This document shows, piece by piece, positions 8,523-16,965 of a stretch of DNA of 27,896 nucleotides. Source of the stretch: Prevotella sp. (GTDB lineage: Bacteria; Bacteroidota; Bacteroidia; Bacteroidales; Bacteroidaceae). The stretch covers positions 1 through 27,896 of the forward strand of contig JAIJUV010000015.1 of NCBI GenBank assembly GCA_022732315.1, in the 5' to 3' direction. The stretch's first letter is position 1; the number at the start of each line of letters is the position of its first letter. Under the pieces are notes generated by a model, which saw only the letters and a program-made list of their open reading frames with translations, was not told the DNA's origin and did no database searches. The position numbers and the translations under genes are program-made.

Positions 8523-8554
8523 CAAAGTTACTACTTTTTTTCGAATCTCACAAA
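8523..8554 (-). promoter_or_regulatory. Promoter of tRNA-Glu (probably also rpsT)
   Basis: On the minus strand, TTTG (8554-8551), 20 bases, then TAACTTTG (8530-8523) fit the Bacteroidetes sigma-70 consensus TTTG-N19/21-TAnnTTTG. The tRNA 5' end is 18 bases beyond the -7 box, which fits a start site just upstream of the tRNA. Confidence 0.8.
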
Positions 8555-8593
8555 TTTTTTTGGGAAAATTTTCGCTAAATGCTTGTTTTTTTG

Positions 8594-8601
8594 TAATTTT
8601 G
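8594..8601 (+). promoter_or_regulatory. recO promoter, -7 box
   Basis: TAATTTTG matches TAnnTTTG and lies 27 bases upstream of the recO ATG. A TTTC-like -33 element sits about 20 bases further upstream at 8570-8573. The region is divergent from the tRNA-Glu promoter. Confidence 0.5.
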
Positions 8602-8628
8602 CCCTGTTTTTAAACAATTATAGACAAA

Positions 8629-9354
8629 ATGGAAGTAAAAACTAGAGCCATTGTGCTGCAAACGATTAAATATGGTGATGCACAGCTTATCGTGGATTTC
8701 TTCACGGAAAAGTTGGGCAGACTATCTTTTATGGTTAAAATTCCCAAATCTTCCAAGTCGAAGATGAAGCGACAGCTGTTCCAGCCCCTGATGTTGCTGA
8801 ACCTGGAATTTGACCATCGTCCGAAAGCAAGTCTGCAACGAATCAGGGATGTTGCCATCTCCTCTCCATTCGTGGATATTCCCTTCTCGCCGTTTAAGTT
8901 GGCTATGTCGATGTTCCTGGCTGAGCTACTGGGGCAGGCCACCCGCAACGAACAGGCTAACATGCCTTTGTTCTCGTTTATAGAGGAAAGTGTCTTGTGG
9001 CTCGACCGTGCCAGAGAGGGCTTTGCCAACTTTCACATCGTCTTCATGGTTCGCCTTACCTTCTTCCTGGGCTTCTCTCCGAACCTGGAAAGTGGAGTCA
9101 CGGGCGATTACTTTGACTTAGAGGAGGGCCGCTTTGTTTCCTTCGTGCCTACGCATACACATTATTTAAATAAGGAGGATTCCCTGCGTATGGTGAGCCT
9201 GTTCAGGTTGAGCTATGAAACAATGCACCTCTATACAATGTCCCGAATGGATCGGAACCGCTGTATAGAGGTGATATTGCAATATTATAAGATTCATGTT
9301 CCGGGATTCCCGGAACTGAAAAGCTTTTCTGTTCTGAAGGAACTCTTTGCCTAG
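8629..9354 (+). CDS. recO: DNA repair protein RecO
   Basis: RecO works with RecR (and RecF) to load RecA on SSB-coated single-stranded DNA during gap repair. The 241-residue protein starts with the typical OB-fold N-terminus, MEVKTRAIVLQTIKYGDAQL, continuing into FTEKLGRLSFMVK. A helical C-terminal domain follows (LAELLGQATRNEQANMPLF, FANFHIVFMVRLTFFLGFSPNLE). The zinc-binding cysteines found in some RecO proteins are absent, as is usual in Bacteroidetes. It stands alone on the plus strand and converges with ftsZ, separated by 69 bp containing a G/C-rich hairpin. Confidence 0.92.
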   Translation: MEVKTRAIVLQTIKYGDAQLIVDFFTEKLGRLSFMVKIPKSSKSKMKRQLFQPLMLLNLEFDHRPKASLQRIRDVAISSPFVDIPFSPFKLAMSMFLAELLGQATRNEQANMPLFSFIEESVLWLDRAREGFANFHIVFMVRLTFFLGFSPNLESGVTGDYFDLEEGRFVSFVPTHTHYLNKEDSLRMVSLFRLSYETMHLYTMSRMDRNRCIEVILQYYKIHVPGFPELKSFSVLKELFA

Positions 9355-9359
9355 TCTTA

Positions 9360-9399
9360 CCCCCTTTCCCCTATCCTTGTGGCAAGGGGATGAGGGGGG
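9360..9399. repeat. G/C-run imperfect palindrome between recO and ftsZ
   Basis: C-rich runs (ccccctttcccct) pair imperfectly with G-rich runs (aggggatgaggggg) around a nested ccttg-tgg-caagg hairpin. It lies between two convergent stop codons and may act as a bidirectional terminator, but neither side has a T run. Confidence 0.5.
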
Positions 9400-9423
9400 A
9401 GGCTTCATCATGAGATAGGGCAG

Positions 9424-10761
9424 TTAGGCGAAGCTGATAACTCCCTGAATAGAGTCGTTATCGTCTTTTTTCTTAGCCTCTTCCACTTCCACATTGCCTG
9501 AAGCTAGGTTGCGGATGTCTTCCAGAGTTTGGCGTGTACGCTTGTAGGTAGGAGTATTCTCTACCTGCAGGATTACATCCTCGTTGTCCAGATCCTCAGG
9601 ACGGAACAGGAAGATGTGTGGATGACGCTTATACTGCGTAGAGTTGCCGTCTGAACCATAGTAGCGCTCTCTTCTGTTCTGGCGCTCGGCTCTTGTCTCT
9701 TCCTCTTCTGCCATGCGGCGGGCTTCCTCCTCCGTATGCTTCTTGATGTGGCGGTTCATACCCTCCACGTCTTCGAGTCCGAAACCGGTAGCCAGTACGG
9801 TTACCTTTACTCGGCTGCCCAGCTCTGGGTCGATGGCAAGTCCCCACTTCAGCTCGAAGTCCTCGCCGAATTTCTCCATGAAGTCGTTCACGTCGTTCAT
9901 CTCATCCATGGTCAAACCAGGGTTATCCTTCTTCTCGCTGGCGAATGCGATGCTCAGCAGAATCTTCTTAGAGTTGAATACGTCGTTGTCGTTGAGCAAT
10001 GGTGAATTCAAGGCATCTTCGATGGCCTTCTTCACACGACCTTCGCCCTCACCGTATCCCGTACTCATGATGGCAACACCACCATCCTTCAATACGGTCT
10101 TCACGTCGTTGAAGTCGAGGTTGATGAGTCCGTGAACTGTGATGATTTCTGCGATACTCTTGGCAGCTACGCTCAGGGTATCATCCGCCTTGCCGAATGC
10201 ATCGAGCACGGCGAGGTCTGGATAAATCTGGCGAAGTCGCTCGTTGTTGATAACCAGCAGGGCATCAACGTGCTTTGACATTTCCTCAACGCCATCCAGC
10301 GCCTGGTCTATCTTCTTTGGACCTTCGAAGCGGAATGGGATGGTAACGATACCTACGGTCAGGATACCCAGTTCCTTGCTCACGCGGGCAATGACAGGGG
10401 CAGCACCTGTACCGGTACCACCACCCATACCTGCGGTGATGAAAGCCATCTTGGTTCCGTCGTTGAGCATGTGCTTGATTTCTTCCAGGGTTTCCTCGGC
10501 TGCCTGGCGTGCCTTGGCAGGCTTGTTGCCGGCTCCCAATCCTTCCTTACCCAACTGCAGGTGGACAGGTACAGGAGAATCGTTGAGTGCCTGATTGTCC
10601 GTGTTGCACAATACGAAGCTTACGTCGTGGATGCCCTCACGATACATGTGGTTTACGGCGTTACCGCCGCCACCACCCACACCAATCACCTTGATGATGC
10701 TGTTTTCTTTTTCTGGCTCTCCAAAGTCCAGAATATGTGGAGTATTTCCGTTATCTAGCAT
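9424..10761 (-). CDS. ftsZ: Cell division protein FtsZ
   Basis: The tubulin-like GTPase that forms the Z ring at midcell. The 445 residues show IGVGGGGGNAVNHM (25-39), the tubulin signature GGGTGTG at 113-119, the IPFRFEGPKK block and the T7 loop NLDFNDV (214-220) with catalytic Asp216/Asp219. After the core (to about 335) comes a highly charged helix with EEEARRMAEEEETRAER, a linker, and VENTPTYKRTRQ at 400-411. The last is probably the Bacteroidetes form of the C-terminal peptide that binds FtsA. A further ~34 residues follow to the end (GVISFA). It is the last gene of the dcw cluster, 30 bp after ftsA. Confidence 0.98.
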   Translation of the reverse strand: MLDNGNTPHILDFGEPEKENSIIKVIGVGGGGGNAVNHMYREGIHDVSFVLCNTDNQALNDSPVPVHLQLGKEGLGAGNKPAKARQAAEETLEEIKHMLNDGTKMAFITAGMGGGTGTGAAPVIARVSKELGILTVGIVTIPFRFEGPKKIDQALDGVEEMSKHVDALLVINNERLRQIYPDLAVLDAFGKADDTLSVAAKSIAEIITVHGLINLDFNDVKTVLKDGGVAIMSTGYGEGEGRVKKAIEDALNSPLLNDNDVFNSKKILLSIAFASEKKDNPGLTMDEMNDVNDFMEKFGEDFELKWGLAIDPELGSRVKVTVLATGFGLEDVEGMNRHIKKHTEEEARRMAEEEETRAERQNRRERYYGSDGNSTQYKRHPHIFLFRPEDLDNEDVILQVENTPTYKRTRQTLEDIRNLASGNVEVEEAKKKDDNDSIQGVISFA

Positions 10762-10791
10762 AATAGTATAATTCTAAAATGTTATTCTTTC

Positions 10792-12237
10792 TTATTCTTC
10801 CTCTGAGATGGTATCCTTGACGAATTTCTTGAATCCTCTCATAAACTTGTGTACGAGGCTGTTCTCCTTTCTGCGCTTGGCTTCTTCCTCGGCTTCAATC
10901 TCAGCCAGGCGTCTTGCTTCCTCTTCCTCCTGTTCCTTCTTGCGGCGAGCCTCTTCCTCTGCCTTCTTCTTGATTTCCTCTGTCTGAACTACGCCCAAAC
11001 CTGTGGTGTCGTTAGGGTTGCGTGTAGTTCTGTGGGTATCAACGGTAGAAGTGTGGTTGTCGAGATTGTCGAAGAGATCCTGTCCGAATTCGTTGCCGGC
11101 ACAGTTCATGTCGCCCTTGGCCAGGAGTCCCAGGATGGTGTTCATCATACCGTTGCGGCTGTTGATCTTCTGGTCCTTCGAATTGATGGTCTGGGTAACG
11201 AACTTGGCAATGCGCACCTTGTCAATATGCGTATGGTTCTTGAATACCTTGTCGATTTCCGGCATGTTGCTGCCACCACCGGTCAATACGATGCCGCCCA
11301 TCAGCTTGTCTGAGAATTCCGCAGGAACCTGGAACCAGGCATTCTCCACGATTTCCTCAACGCGAGCCTCTACGATTTCGATGAACTTCTTGCTCTCCAC
11401 GCTTCTGTCCTTATCTACAGGATAGAGAAGTGCCTGGTCCATATTGGCGATGTCGGTGTATGCCTTGGCGTATTTCAGTTTCATTTTCTCTGCGTCAGCT
11501 TCCTCAAGCTGCAGGCAAGTCAGATCCTTGGTGATGTTGTTGCCGCCCAATGGAATGACAGAGAGATGGCGCAATATACCTTTATAATATACGGATACGG
11601 TCGTTGTATCAGCACCCAGATCTACGAGCATACATCCTGCACGCTTCTCAGAGTCAGTAAGGACACTGTCTGCCATAGCCAAAGGAGCCAAGTACATCTC
11701 TGCAATAGAGATATTGGCGTTTTCGAAGCAAGTGTTGATGTTGTTGTAGAAGTTCTTGCGCCAGAGTATGTTCAGGAAGATACCCTCCAGATGGTTGCAC
11801 TGTATGCCTACAGGGTCTATCTGATACTGGTTGTCTATCTTGTATTCCTGGGTTGCTGCATCCAGAATCTCCTGGTCTGGATACGTCATGTTGCGGTTGA
11901 TGTCCATGAGCTCGTTGATCATGTCTTGCGAGATGATGGAAGCTCCAGGCAGATCCTTCACGATGACGTTTTTCAGACTTCTGATAGATCTGCCGCCTAC
12001 ACCCACGTATACCTGGGTGATGTCTTGCTGGAGAATATTCTTCAACTTCTTGATGATGCTGATGAGGCACTGCCCCGTCTTGTCGATGTTATAGATAACA
12101 CCCTTTCTGATGCAAGAAGATGAATTCTCCTGAACGACAGCAAGTACGGTGATGCTGCCGTCCAAATTCTTCTGACCTGCTATACCTGTCATCTTAGATG
12201 AGCCAAGCTCGATAGCTACAATAAATTCCTTTGGCAT
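10792..12237 (-). CDS. ftsA: Cell division protein FtsA
   Basis: An actin-like ATPase that tethers FtsZ to the membrane and recruits later divisome proteins. Residues 1-380 carry the fold: phosphate-1 loop AIELGSSKM (8-16), an SHS2/1C subdomain (about 80-165), phosphate-2 VDLGADTTTVSVY (205-217) and adenosine motif GGIVLTGGGSNM (314-325). A disordered linker leads to a long E/K/R-rich stretch (420-457). The protein ends with the amphipathic helix SLVHKFMRGFKKFVKDTI, the expected membrane-targeting sequence. At 481 residues it is longer than the ~420-residue E. coli protein because of the charged stretch. It lies 43 bp after ftsQ and 30 bp before ftsZ. Confidence 0.97.
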   Translation of the reverse strand: MPKEFIVAIELGSSKMTGIAGQKNLDGSITVLAVVQENSSSCIRKGVIYNIDKTGQCLISIIKKLKNILQQDITQVYVGVGGRSIRSLKNVIVKDLPGASIISQDMINELMDINRNMTYPDQEILDAATQEYKIDNQYQIDPVGIQCNHLEGIFLNILWRKNFYNNINTCFENANISIAEMYLAPLAMADSVLTDSEKRAGCMLVDLGADTTTVSVYYKGILRHLSVIPLGGNNITKDLTCLQLEEADAEKMKLKYAKAYTDIANMDQALLYPVDKDRSVESKKFIEIVEARVEEIVENAWFQVPAEFSDKLMGGIVLTGGGSNMPEIDKVFKNHTHIDKVRIAKFVTQTINSKDQKINSRNGMMNTILGLLAKGDMNCAGNEFGQDLFDNLDNHTSTVDTHRTTRNPNDTTGLGVVQTEEIKKKAEEEARRKKEQEEEEARRLAEIEAEEEAKRRKENSLVHKFMRGFKKFVKDTISEEE

Positions 12238-12280
12238 AGTCCTTATATATTATCTTTTTCTGTTTCTATTTAACCTTAAA

Positions 12281-13075
12281 TTAGCTGTTATGATGCTTTT
12301 TGCAAATAATCTGGTTGTCAAACTCGATATTGATGTATGAGTATTTGTTCCAGCCAGCCTGAGATAGTCCATATTTGTAGAATTTCTCCAATCGGTCCAT
12401 CTTTTTGTTGATGAACGCTTCTACGTCCTTTTCTCTTTTGCTGATGATGTTACTCTCGGGCAGGTTACCTATATATATAATGTGGTTTCCTACCCGGGGA
12501 ACTAGTTCGATGCCCCTGTTGGGCAGTACGTTGATCTGCTCAATCTGATTTCTCCAAAGATTGTTCGTCATCAGAGTCTTGCTCACCAGTGAGATATACT
12601 TCTGGGCGTACCATTTGTTGATGTTGCCCGTGGCGATGATGATGTCGCTCGTATAGTTGGTGTTCGGCATGATCTGATAATGATCATCTACATAGTAGTC
12701 CTCGTTGTTGATGCTCTTGATTCTAACAATTGGCATGCGCTGGGTGAGATAGATATCTACCAGACCTTCCTGGGTCTTGTAGCATTCTGCGGTCTTCACG
12801 AAGGGACTGGTTTTCAGTGCCTCCTCTATCATCCTGGAGTTCACTTGGCTGAGTGGCTTCTCCAGGGGGTAGAGCTTCTTCATCTCCAGTCTCTTCTTGA
12901 TTTCCTTTGCATTCAGAAAGCCATTGGTCATCTCATCCTGTATGTTGATGTTCACCTTGGTGCACACCAAGTTCTTTTCATCAGGTTTGTTAAACTTGGT
13001 GAAAGCGAAACCCAGGTAGGTGGCCAATGCCACGTCTAGGGTGATGATGATGGTTTTCTGCCAATTGATATGCAT
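12281..13075 (-). CDS. ftsQ: Cell division protein FtsQ/DivIB
   Basis: A bitopic inner-membrane protein of the FtsQ-FtsL-FtsB divisome complex. The 264 residues have a short cytoplasmic start, one transmembrane segment (about 8-25, TIIITLDVALATYLGFAF), then a periplasmic POTRA-like domain (about 38-115, with NAKEIKKRLE and ALKTSPFVKTAECYKT) and a beta domain (YYVDDHYQIMPNT to about 240). Sequence similarity of FtsQ between phyla is low. The call rests on this topology and on its place between murC and ftsA. Its ATG directly abuts the murC stop (13076-13078), which suggests translational coupling. Confidence 0.9.
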   Translation of the reverse strand: MHINWQKTIIITLDVALATYLGFAFTKFNKPDEKNLVCTKVNINIQDEMTNGFLNAKEIKKRLEMKKLYPLEKPLSQVNSRMIEEALKTSPFVKTAECYKTQEGLVDIYLTQRMPIVRIKSINNEDYYVDDHYQIMPNTNYTSDIIIATGNINKWYAQKYISLVSKTLMTNNLWRNQIEQINVLPNRGIELVPRVGNHIIYIGNLPESNIISKREKDVEAFINKKMDRLEKFYKYGLSQAGWNKYSYINIEFDNQIICKKHHNS

Positions 13076-14452
13076 TTACTTCTTTTCTAATATTTCTGTT
13101 ATTTGAGGAACATAGTTGTCCAGGTCGCCGGCTCCCAGGATGACGAGTACGTCGAAGTCTCGGTTCTTCACCAGGTCGAGTACGTCTTCCTTGTGTATCA
13201 TGCTCTTCTCTACGCCTGGTTTCAGGTTGTCGTAGATGAGCTTGGAGGTTACACCTGGGATAGGCTGCTCACGGGCTGGATAGATGTCGCAGAGGATGAC
13301 TTCATCGAGAAGACTTAAGCTGTTGGCAAAGTCCTTGTAGAAGTCACGGGTGCGGGTATAGAGGTGTGGCTGGAAGATGGCAGTAATCTTGCGATCTTTG
13401 TACAGCTCACGGATGCTCTTCGCACTCTGGTAAATCTCTTTTGGGTGATGAGCGTAGTCGGAGAGGAATACGAGCTTGTCGTTCTTGATCTTGAAGTCGA
13501 AGCGGCGATCCACGCCTCCGTATGTCTTCATTCCGTTGCGCAGCTCATCGGCTGTGCAGCCATTCAGCTGTGCCATTGCCATTGCAGCCACACCGTTGGT
13601 GATGTTGATTGGCACAGGCTGTCCGAGTTCTACGCCTGTCACGTTCTCGATAGGAGAGATGAAGTCGAATGTGATTCCGCCATTCTCTATCTTGATGTTC
13701 TCTGCGTGGAAGTCGCCTTCGTCCTGGCTGTATTCGTATATCTTGACGCCGTCCTGCACGTGCTGCTTCATCTCCAGGTCTTTGTGGATGATGAGGGCAC
13801 CGCCCGGCTGGATCAATTCTGTGTAGTGGCGGAAGCTTTCCAGATAAGCCTCCTTGGTGCCGTAGATGTCGAGGTGGTCTGGGTCGGTAGATGTGATGAC
13901 GCTCATCCATGGACGCAACCAGTGGAAGCTGCGGTCGAACTCATCTGCCTCGATTACTACGTAGTCGCTCTTGTCAGAGAGAATGTAGTTGGTGCCGTAG
14001 TTCTTGGAGATACCACCCAGGAAGGCATTGCAATCTACATGGCTCTGGTGCATGATGTGGGCGCACATGGTAGATGTTGAAGTCTTGCCGTGTGTGCCGG
14101 CTACGCACAAGCCCTTGTGTGTACGGGTCAGGGTACCCAATACCTGTGCACGTTTCTCGATGGTGAAGCCGTTTTCATGGAAGAAAACCAGCTCCTTGTG
14201 CTCTGCTGGGATAGCTGGTGTGTAAATCACCAGGGTGCTCTTGGCATCCTTGCAGGCCTCAGGGATGAGGTCTACGTTCTCCTCGTAGTGGATGAGCATG
14301 CCCTCTTTCTCCAGCTCATGGGTGAGCTTGGAAGGAGTCTTGTCGTATCCTGCTACTACCAACTTCTTGCTGAGGAAGTATCTGGCGATGGCGCTCATGC
14401 CGATACCGCCGGCACCTACAAAATAAACAGCTTTGATATCTTTGATTTCCAT
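13076..14452 (-). CDS. murC: UDP-N-acetylmuramate--L-alanine ligase
   Basis: A cytosolic Mur ligase that adds the first amino acid, L-Ala, to UDP-MurNAc using ATP. The 458 residues contain the N-terminal UDP-binding Rossmann motif VGAGGIGMSAIARYF (12-26), the P-loop GTHGKTSTS (119-127), EADEFDRSF and the STDPDHLDIYG block, then the C-terminal domain with DYAHHPKEI and FQPHLYTRTRDF, all specific to MurC. The start ATG shares its A with the murG stop codon (TAATG), and the stop abuts the ftsQ start, so the three genes are tightly coupled. Confidence 0.98.
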   Translation of the reverse strand: MEIKDIKAVYFVGAGGIGMSAIARYFLSKKLVVAGYDKTPSKLTHELEKEGMLIHYEENVDLIPEACKDAKSTLVIYTPAIPAEHKELVFFHENGFTIEKRAQVLGTLTRTHKGLCVAGTHGKTSTSTMCAHIMHQSHVDCNAFLGGISKNYGTNYILSDKSDYVVIEADEFDRSFHWLRPWMSVITSTDPDHLDIYGTKEAYLESFRHYTELIQPGGALIIHKDLEMKQHVQDGVKIYEYSQDEGDFHAENIKIENGGITFDFISPIENVTGVELGQPVPINITNGVAAMAMAQLNGCTADELRNGMKTYGGVDRRFDFKIKNDKLVFLSDYAHHPKEIYQSAKSIRELYKDRKITAIFQPHLYTRTRDFYKDFANSLSLLDEVILCDIYPAREQPIPGVTSKLIYDNLKPGVEKSMIHKEDVLDLVKNRDFDVLVILGAGDLDNYVPQITEILEKK

Positions 14453-15564
14453 TACTTTGTTGCTAATTTGATGACTTCGTCGGCGATGACGTCGGCAGAG
14501 TTCTTTAAACCTAATTTCTTGATGTTCTCACAGAGTGAGGCGAGCTTGGCTTCGTCCTTCACTGTATCTACTGCCTTTTTCAGCAATACCTCTGGAGCCT
14601 CGGCATCCTTCACGTAGATGGCAGCGTCCTTGTTCACCAGTGCCATGGCGTTCTTGGTCTGGTGGTCTTCTGCCACGTTAGGGCTAGGAACCAGAATTAC
14701 TGGCTTGCCGATGAGGCAGAACTCGCTGATGCTGCTGGCACCGGCACGGCTGATAACCAGGTCGGCTGCCTTGTAGGCTGCACCCATGTCGCCGATGAAG
14801 TCGGTAACCTTGAGCATAGGCAATTCCTTGCCTTTCATCTGCTCCATGATGGCTGCGTTGTAGTACTTACCCGTCTGCCAGATAAACTGTACGCCGCTTT
14901 CCTTCACCAGGTCCAGGTGCTGCAGCACGCTATCGTTGATGGTTCTTGCTCCGAGGCTTCCGCCCACGAGCAGGATGGTTTTCTTTTCAGGGTCGAGTCC
15001 AAACTGCTTTCTTGCCTCTTCCTTGGTGATGGTAGTCTCCAGCACGTTCTGTCGCACTGGGTTTCCCGTCATGATAATCTTGTCGGCTGGGAAGAAACGT
15101 TCCATTCCTTCGTAAGCCACGCATATCTTTTCTGCCTTCTTTGCCAGGAGCTTGTTGGTCACACCTGCGTATGAGTTCTGTTCCTGGATGAGGCATGGAA
15201 TACCTTTGCTGGCGCAAACGTTGAGCGTAGGTCCGCTGGCATATCCGCCCACGCCTACAGCCGCCATCGGCTTGAAATTCCTGATGATGCTCTTTGCCAT
15301 GTGCTGGCTCTTCCAGATCTTGAAGAGCACGGCGATGTTCTTGAGCAGGTGCTTTCTGTCAAAACCGCAGATAGGCAATCCTTTGATTTCATAACCTGCT
15401 GCAGGGACACGCTGCATTTCCATTCTGCCGAGTGCTCCTACAAACAAAATCTTGGCATCAGGGCGCTTGGCCTTGATGGCGTTTGCGATGGATACGGCAG
15501 GGAATATATGACCGCCTGTACCGCCTCCACTTATGATGATTCTTAATTCATTGTCCATGTCCAT
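14452..15564 (-). CDS. murG: UDP-GlcNAc--lipid I N-acetylglucosamine transferase
   Basis: A peripheral inner-membrane GT28 enzyme that converts lipid I to lipid II. The 370 residues show the N-terminal lipid-binding loop GGGTGGH at 13-19, VGVGGYASGPTL, EQNSYAGVTNKLL, and the donor-binding VGGSLGARTIND and SRAGASSISEFCLIGKPVILVPSP. Two in-frame starts (15564 and 15558, M-D-M-D) cannot be separated. A possible -7 box lies about 37 bases upstream in the 97-bp gap after ftsW. It overlaps murC by one base. Confidence 0.97.
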   Translation of the reverse strand: MDMDNELRIIISGGGTGGHIFPAVSIANAIKAKRPDAKILFVGALGRMEMQRVPAAGYEIKGLPICGFDRKHLLKNIAVLFKIWKSQHMAKSIIRNFKPMAAVGVGGYASGPTLNVCASKGIPCLIQEQNSYAGVTNKLLAKKAEKICVAYEGMERFFPADKIIMTGNPVRQNVLETTITKEEARKQFGLDPEKKTILLVGGSLGARTINDSVLQHLDLVKESGVQFIWQTGKYYNAAIMEQMKGKELPMLKVTDFIGDMGAAYKAADLVISRAGASSISEFCLIGKPVILVPSPNVAEDHQTKNAMALVNKDAAIYVKDAEAPEVLLKKAVDTVKDEAKLASLCENIKKLGLKNSADVIADEVIKLATK

Positions 15565-15600
15565 TCTTGTTTCTGACCCATAGGGTCAATAAATCCAACG

Positions 15601-15608
15601 CAAAGGTA
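15601..15608 (-). promoter_or_regulatory. Possible internal promoter before murG
   Basis: On the minus strand TACCTTTG matches TAnnTTTG, 36 bases upstream of the murG ATG, in an unusually wide 97-bp gap within the dcw cluster. No -33 TTTG is present at about 20-bp spacing, so the call is tentative. Confidence 0.35.
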
Positions 15609-15661
15609 AGCAAAAAAATCCATTTAATGGCATTTTTTACCTAATTTTAGATAGTCTTTTG

Positions 15662-16939
15662 TTATGCAGCAGCAAATTTGTCAATATTTGCTTCATTTTG
15701 AGGCAAATCTTTCTTTTTTGCTGTTCTACTGATGCTTAATATGATTCCCAGATAGAGACAGTTGATGATGGTTGAAGTACCGCCTCGACTGATGAGCGGA
15801 AGCGGCTGACCGGTCACTGGAGCCAGGCCCACAGCCACTGCCATGTTGAACAATGCCTGCACCACGAGCATGATGGCAAGACCCATGCAGAGGAACGCCG
15901 GGAATGTGTTCTCGCAGCGGTTGGCTATCTTGCCGGCTCTGAACAGCAGGATGATGTAGAGCATGGCTACGAACACGGCTCCCCAGATGCCCATCTCTTC
16001 GATGATGATGGCATAGATGAAGTCGGAAAAAGCCTGCGACAGGAAGTCGCGCTCCACGGAGTTGCCCGGACCCTTTCCCACGATGTTGGATGAGGCGATG
16101 GCGATGTTGGCATGTGCCACCTGGGCATCCTTGTCAAGGTCTACGTCTTCAGGTGCCACTGGCTTGGAATTCAGAAACTTGTCGATACGTGCCTTCCAGG
16201 TGTCGGCGCGGTGGAACATCTTCTCTATTTTTCCCGGTGCCTCTTTCTCCTCGTTCACGTTTTCCGTCAAGGTATTTTCCGGTTTCTGCGCCGTCTCTCC
16301 CTTGTCCTGACCTACTATCATGACGGCGGCAAAGATGAGGCAGATGCCTATCAGGACTGTACCCACCAACTTGCCTATCTGACTCATCGGTACCCTGCCT
16401 ATGATCATCATGCATAAGATGGTGATACATAGAAGCATGGCGGTTGACAGGTTTTCCAGACAGATGAGGAAAACAAACATGCTGCAAGCCGTCAGAACGT
16501 ATTTGAATGCTCTACGGTCGGCACCGTTGGGTGTCTGCATGGCACTCAGAATCTGTGCCACAGCCAGCACCACCGCTCCCTTGGCTATTTCGGATGGCTG
16601 AAACTGGATGCCGATGAAGTTGATCCATCGGGATGCACCATTGGTTGACTGTCCGGCTACCAGCACCCAGACGAGCAGTCCGAGCGACGGGAGCAAGACG
16701 AAAGGAGTTACTATCTTGAAGTACTTGCACTTAACCTTGAGCATACATATCATGGTAATCAAGCCCAATCCCAGCAAGCCGATGTGCCTGAGTACAGGTG
16801 CCATGAAGTTGCCGCTCTTGTACGACAGGGAGCTGGAGGCGGAATACACCTCCACGATACTGATCATGCAGAGAAAGAAGAAAACCATCCAGATTACCTT
16901 GTCTCCCTTGAATATGTTGCCTATGGTTTTATTGTTCAT
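15662..16939 (-). CDS. ftsW: Septal peptidoglycan glycosyltransferase FtsW (SEDS family)
   Basis: A multi-pass SEDS protein that polymerises lipid II at the septum together with FtsI. The 425 residues contain about ten hydrophobic segments. Family landmarks are GASRWINFIGIQFQPSEIAK, LENLSTAMLL, the RADTWKARIDKF segment, and SDFIYAIIIEEMGIWGA with the conserved Asp306 of the active cavity. Further on are ALFNMAVAVGLAPVTGQPLPLISRGGTST and a short cytoplasmic tail. The large periplasmic loop carries an extra charged stretch around residues 211-240 (ETAQKPENTLTENVNEEKEA). RodA is less likely because of the dcw location between murD and murG. Confidence 0.96.
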   Translation of the reverse strand: MNNKTIGNIFKGDKVIWMVFFFLCMISIVEVYSASSSLSYKSGNFMAPVLRHIGLLGLGLITMICMLKVKCKYFKIVTPFVLLPSLGLLVWVLVAGQSTNGASRWINFIGIQFQPSEIAKGAVVLAVAQILSAMQTPNGADRRAFKYVLTACSMFVFLICLENLSTAMLLCITILCMMIIGRVPMSQIGKLVGTVLIGICLIFAAVMIVGQDKGETAQKPENTLTENVNEEKEAPGKIEKMFHRADTWKARIDKFLNSKPVAPEDVDLDKDAQVAHANIAIASSNIVGKGPGNSVERDFLSQAFSDFIYAIIIEEMGIWGAVFVAMLYIILLFRAGKIANRCENTFPAFLCMGLAIMLVVQALFNMAVAVGLAPVTGQPLPLISRGGTSTIINCLYLGIILSISRTAKKKDLPQNEANIDKFAAA

Positions 16940-16965
16940 TTCTTTTCTATCTATTTTGAAAGTGA

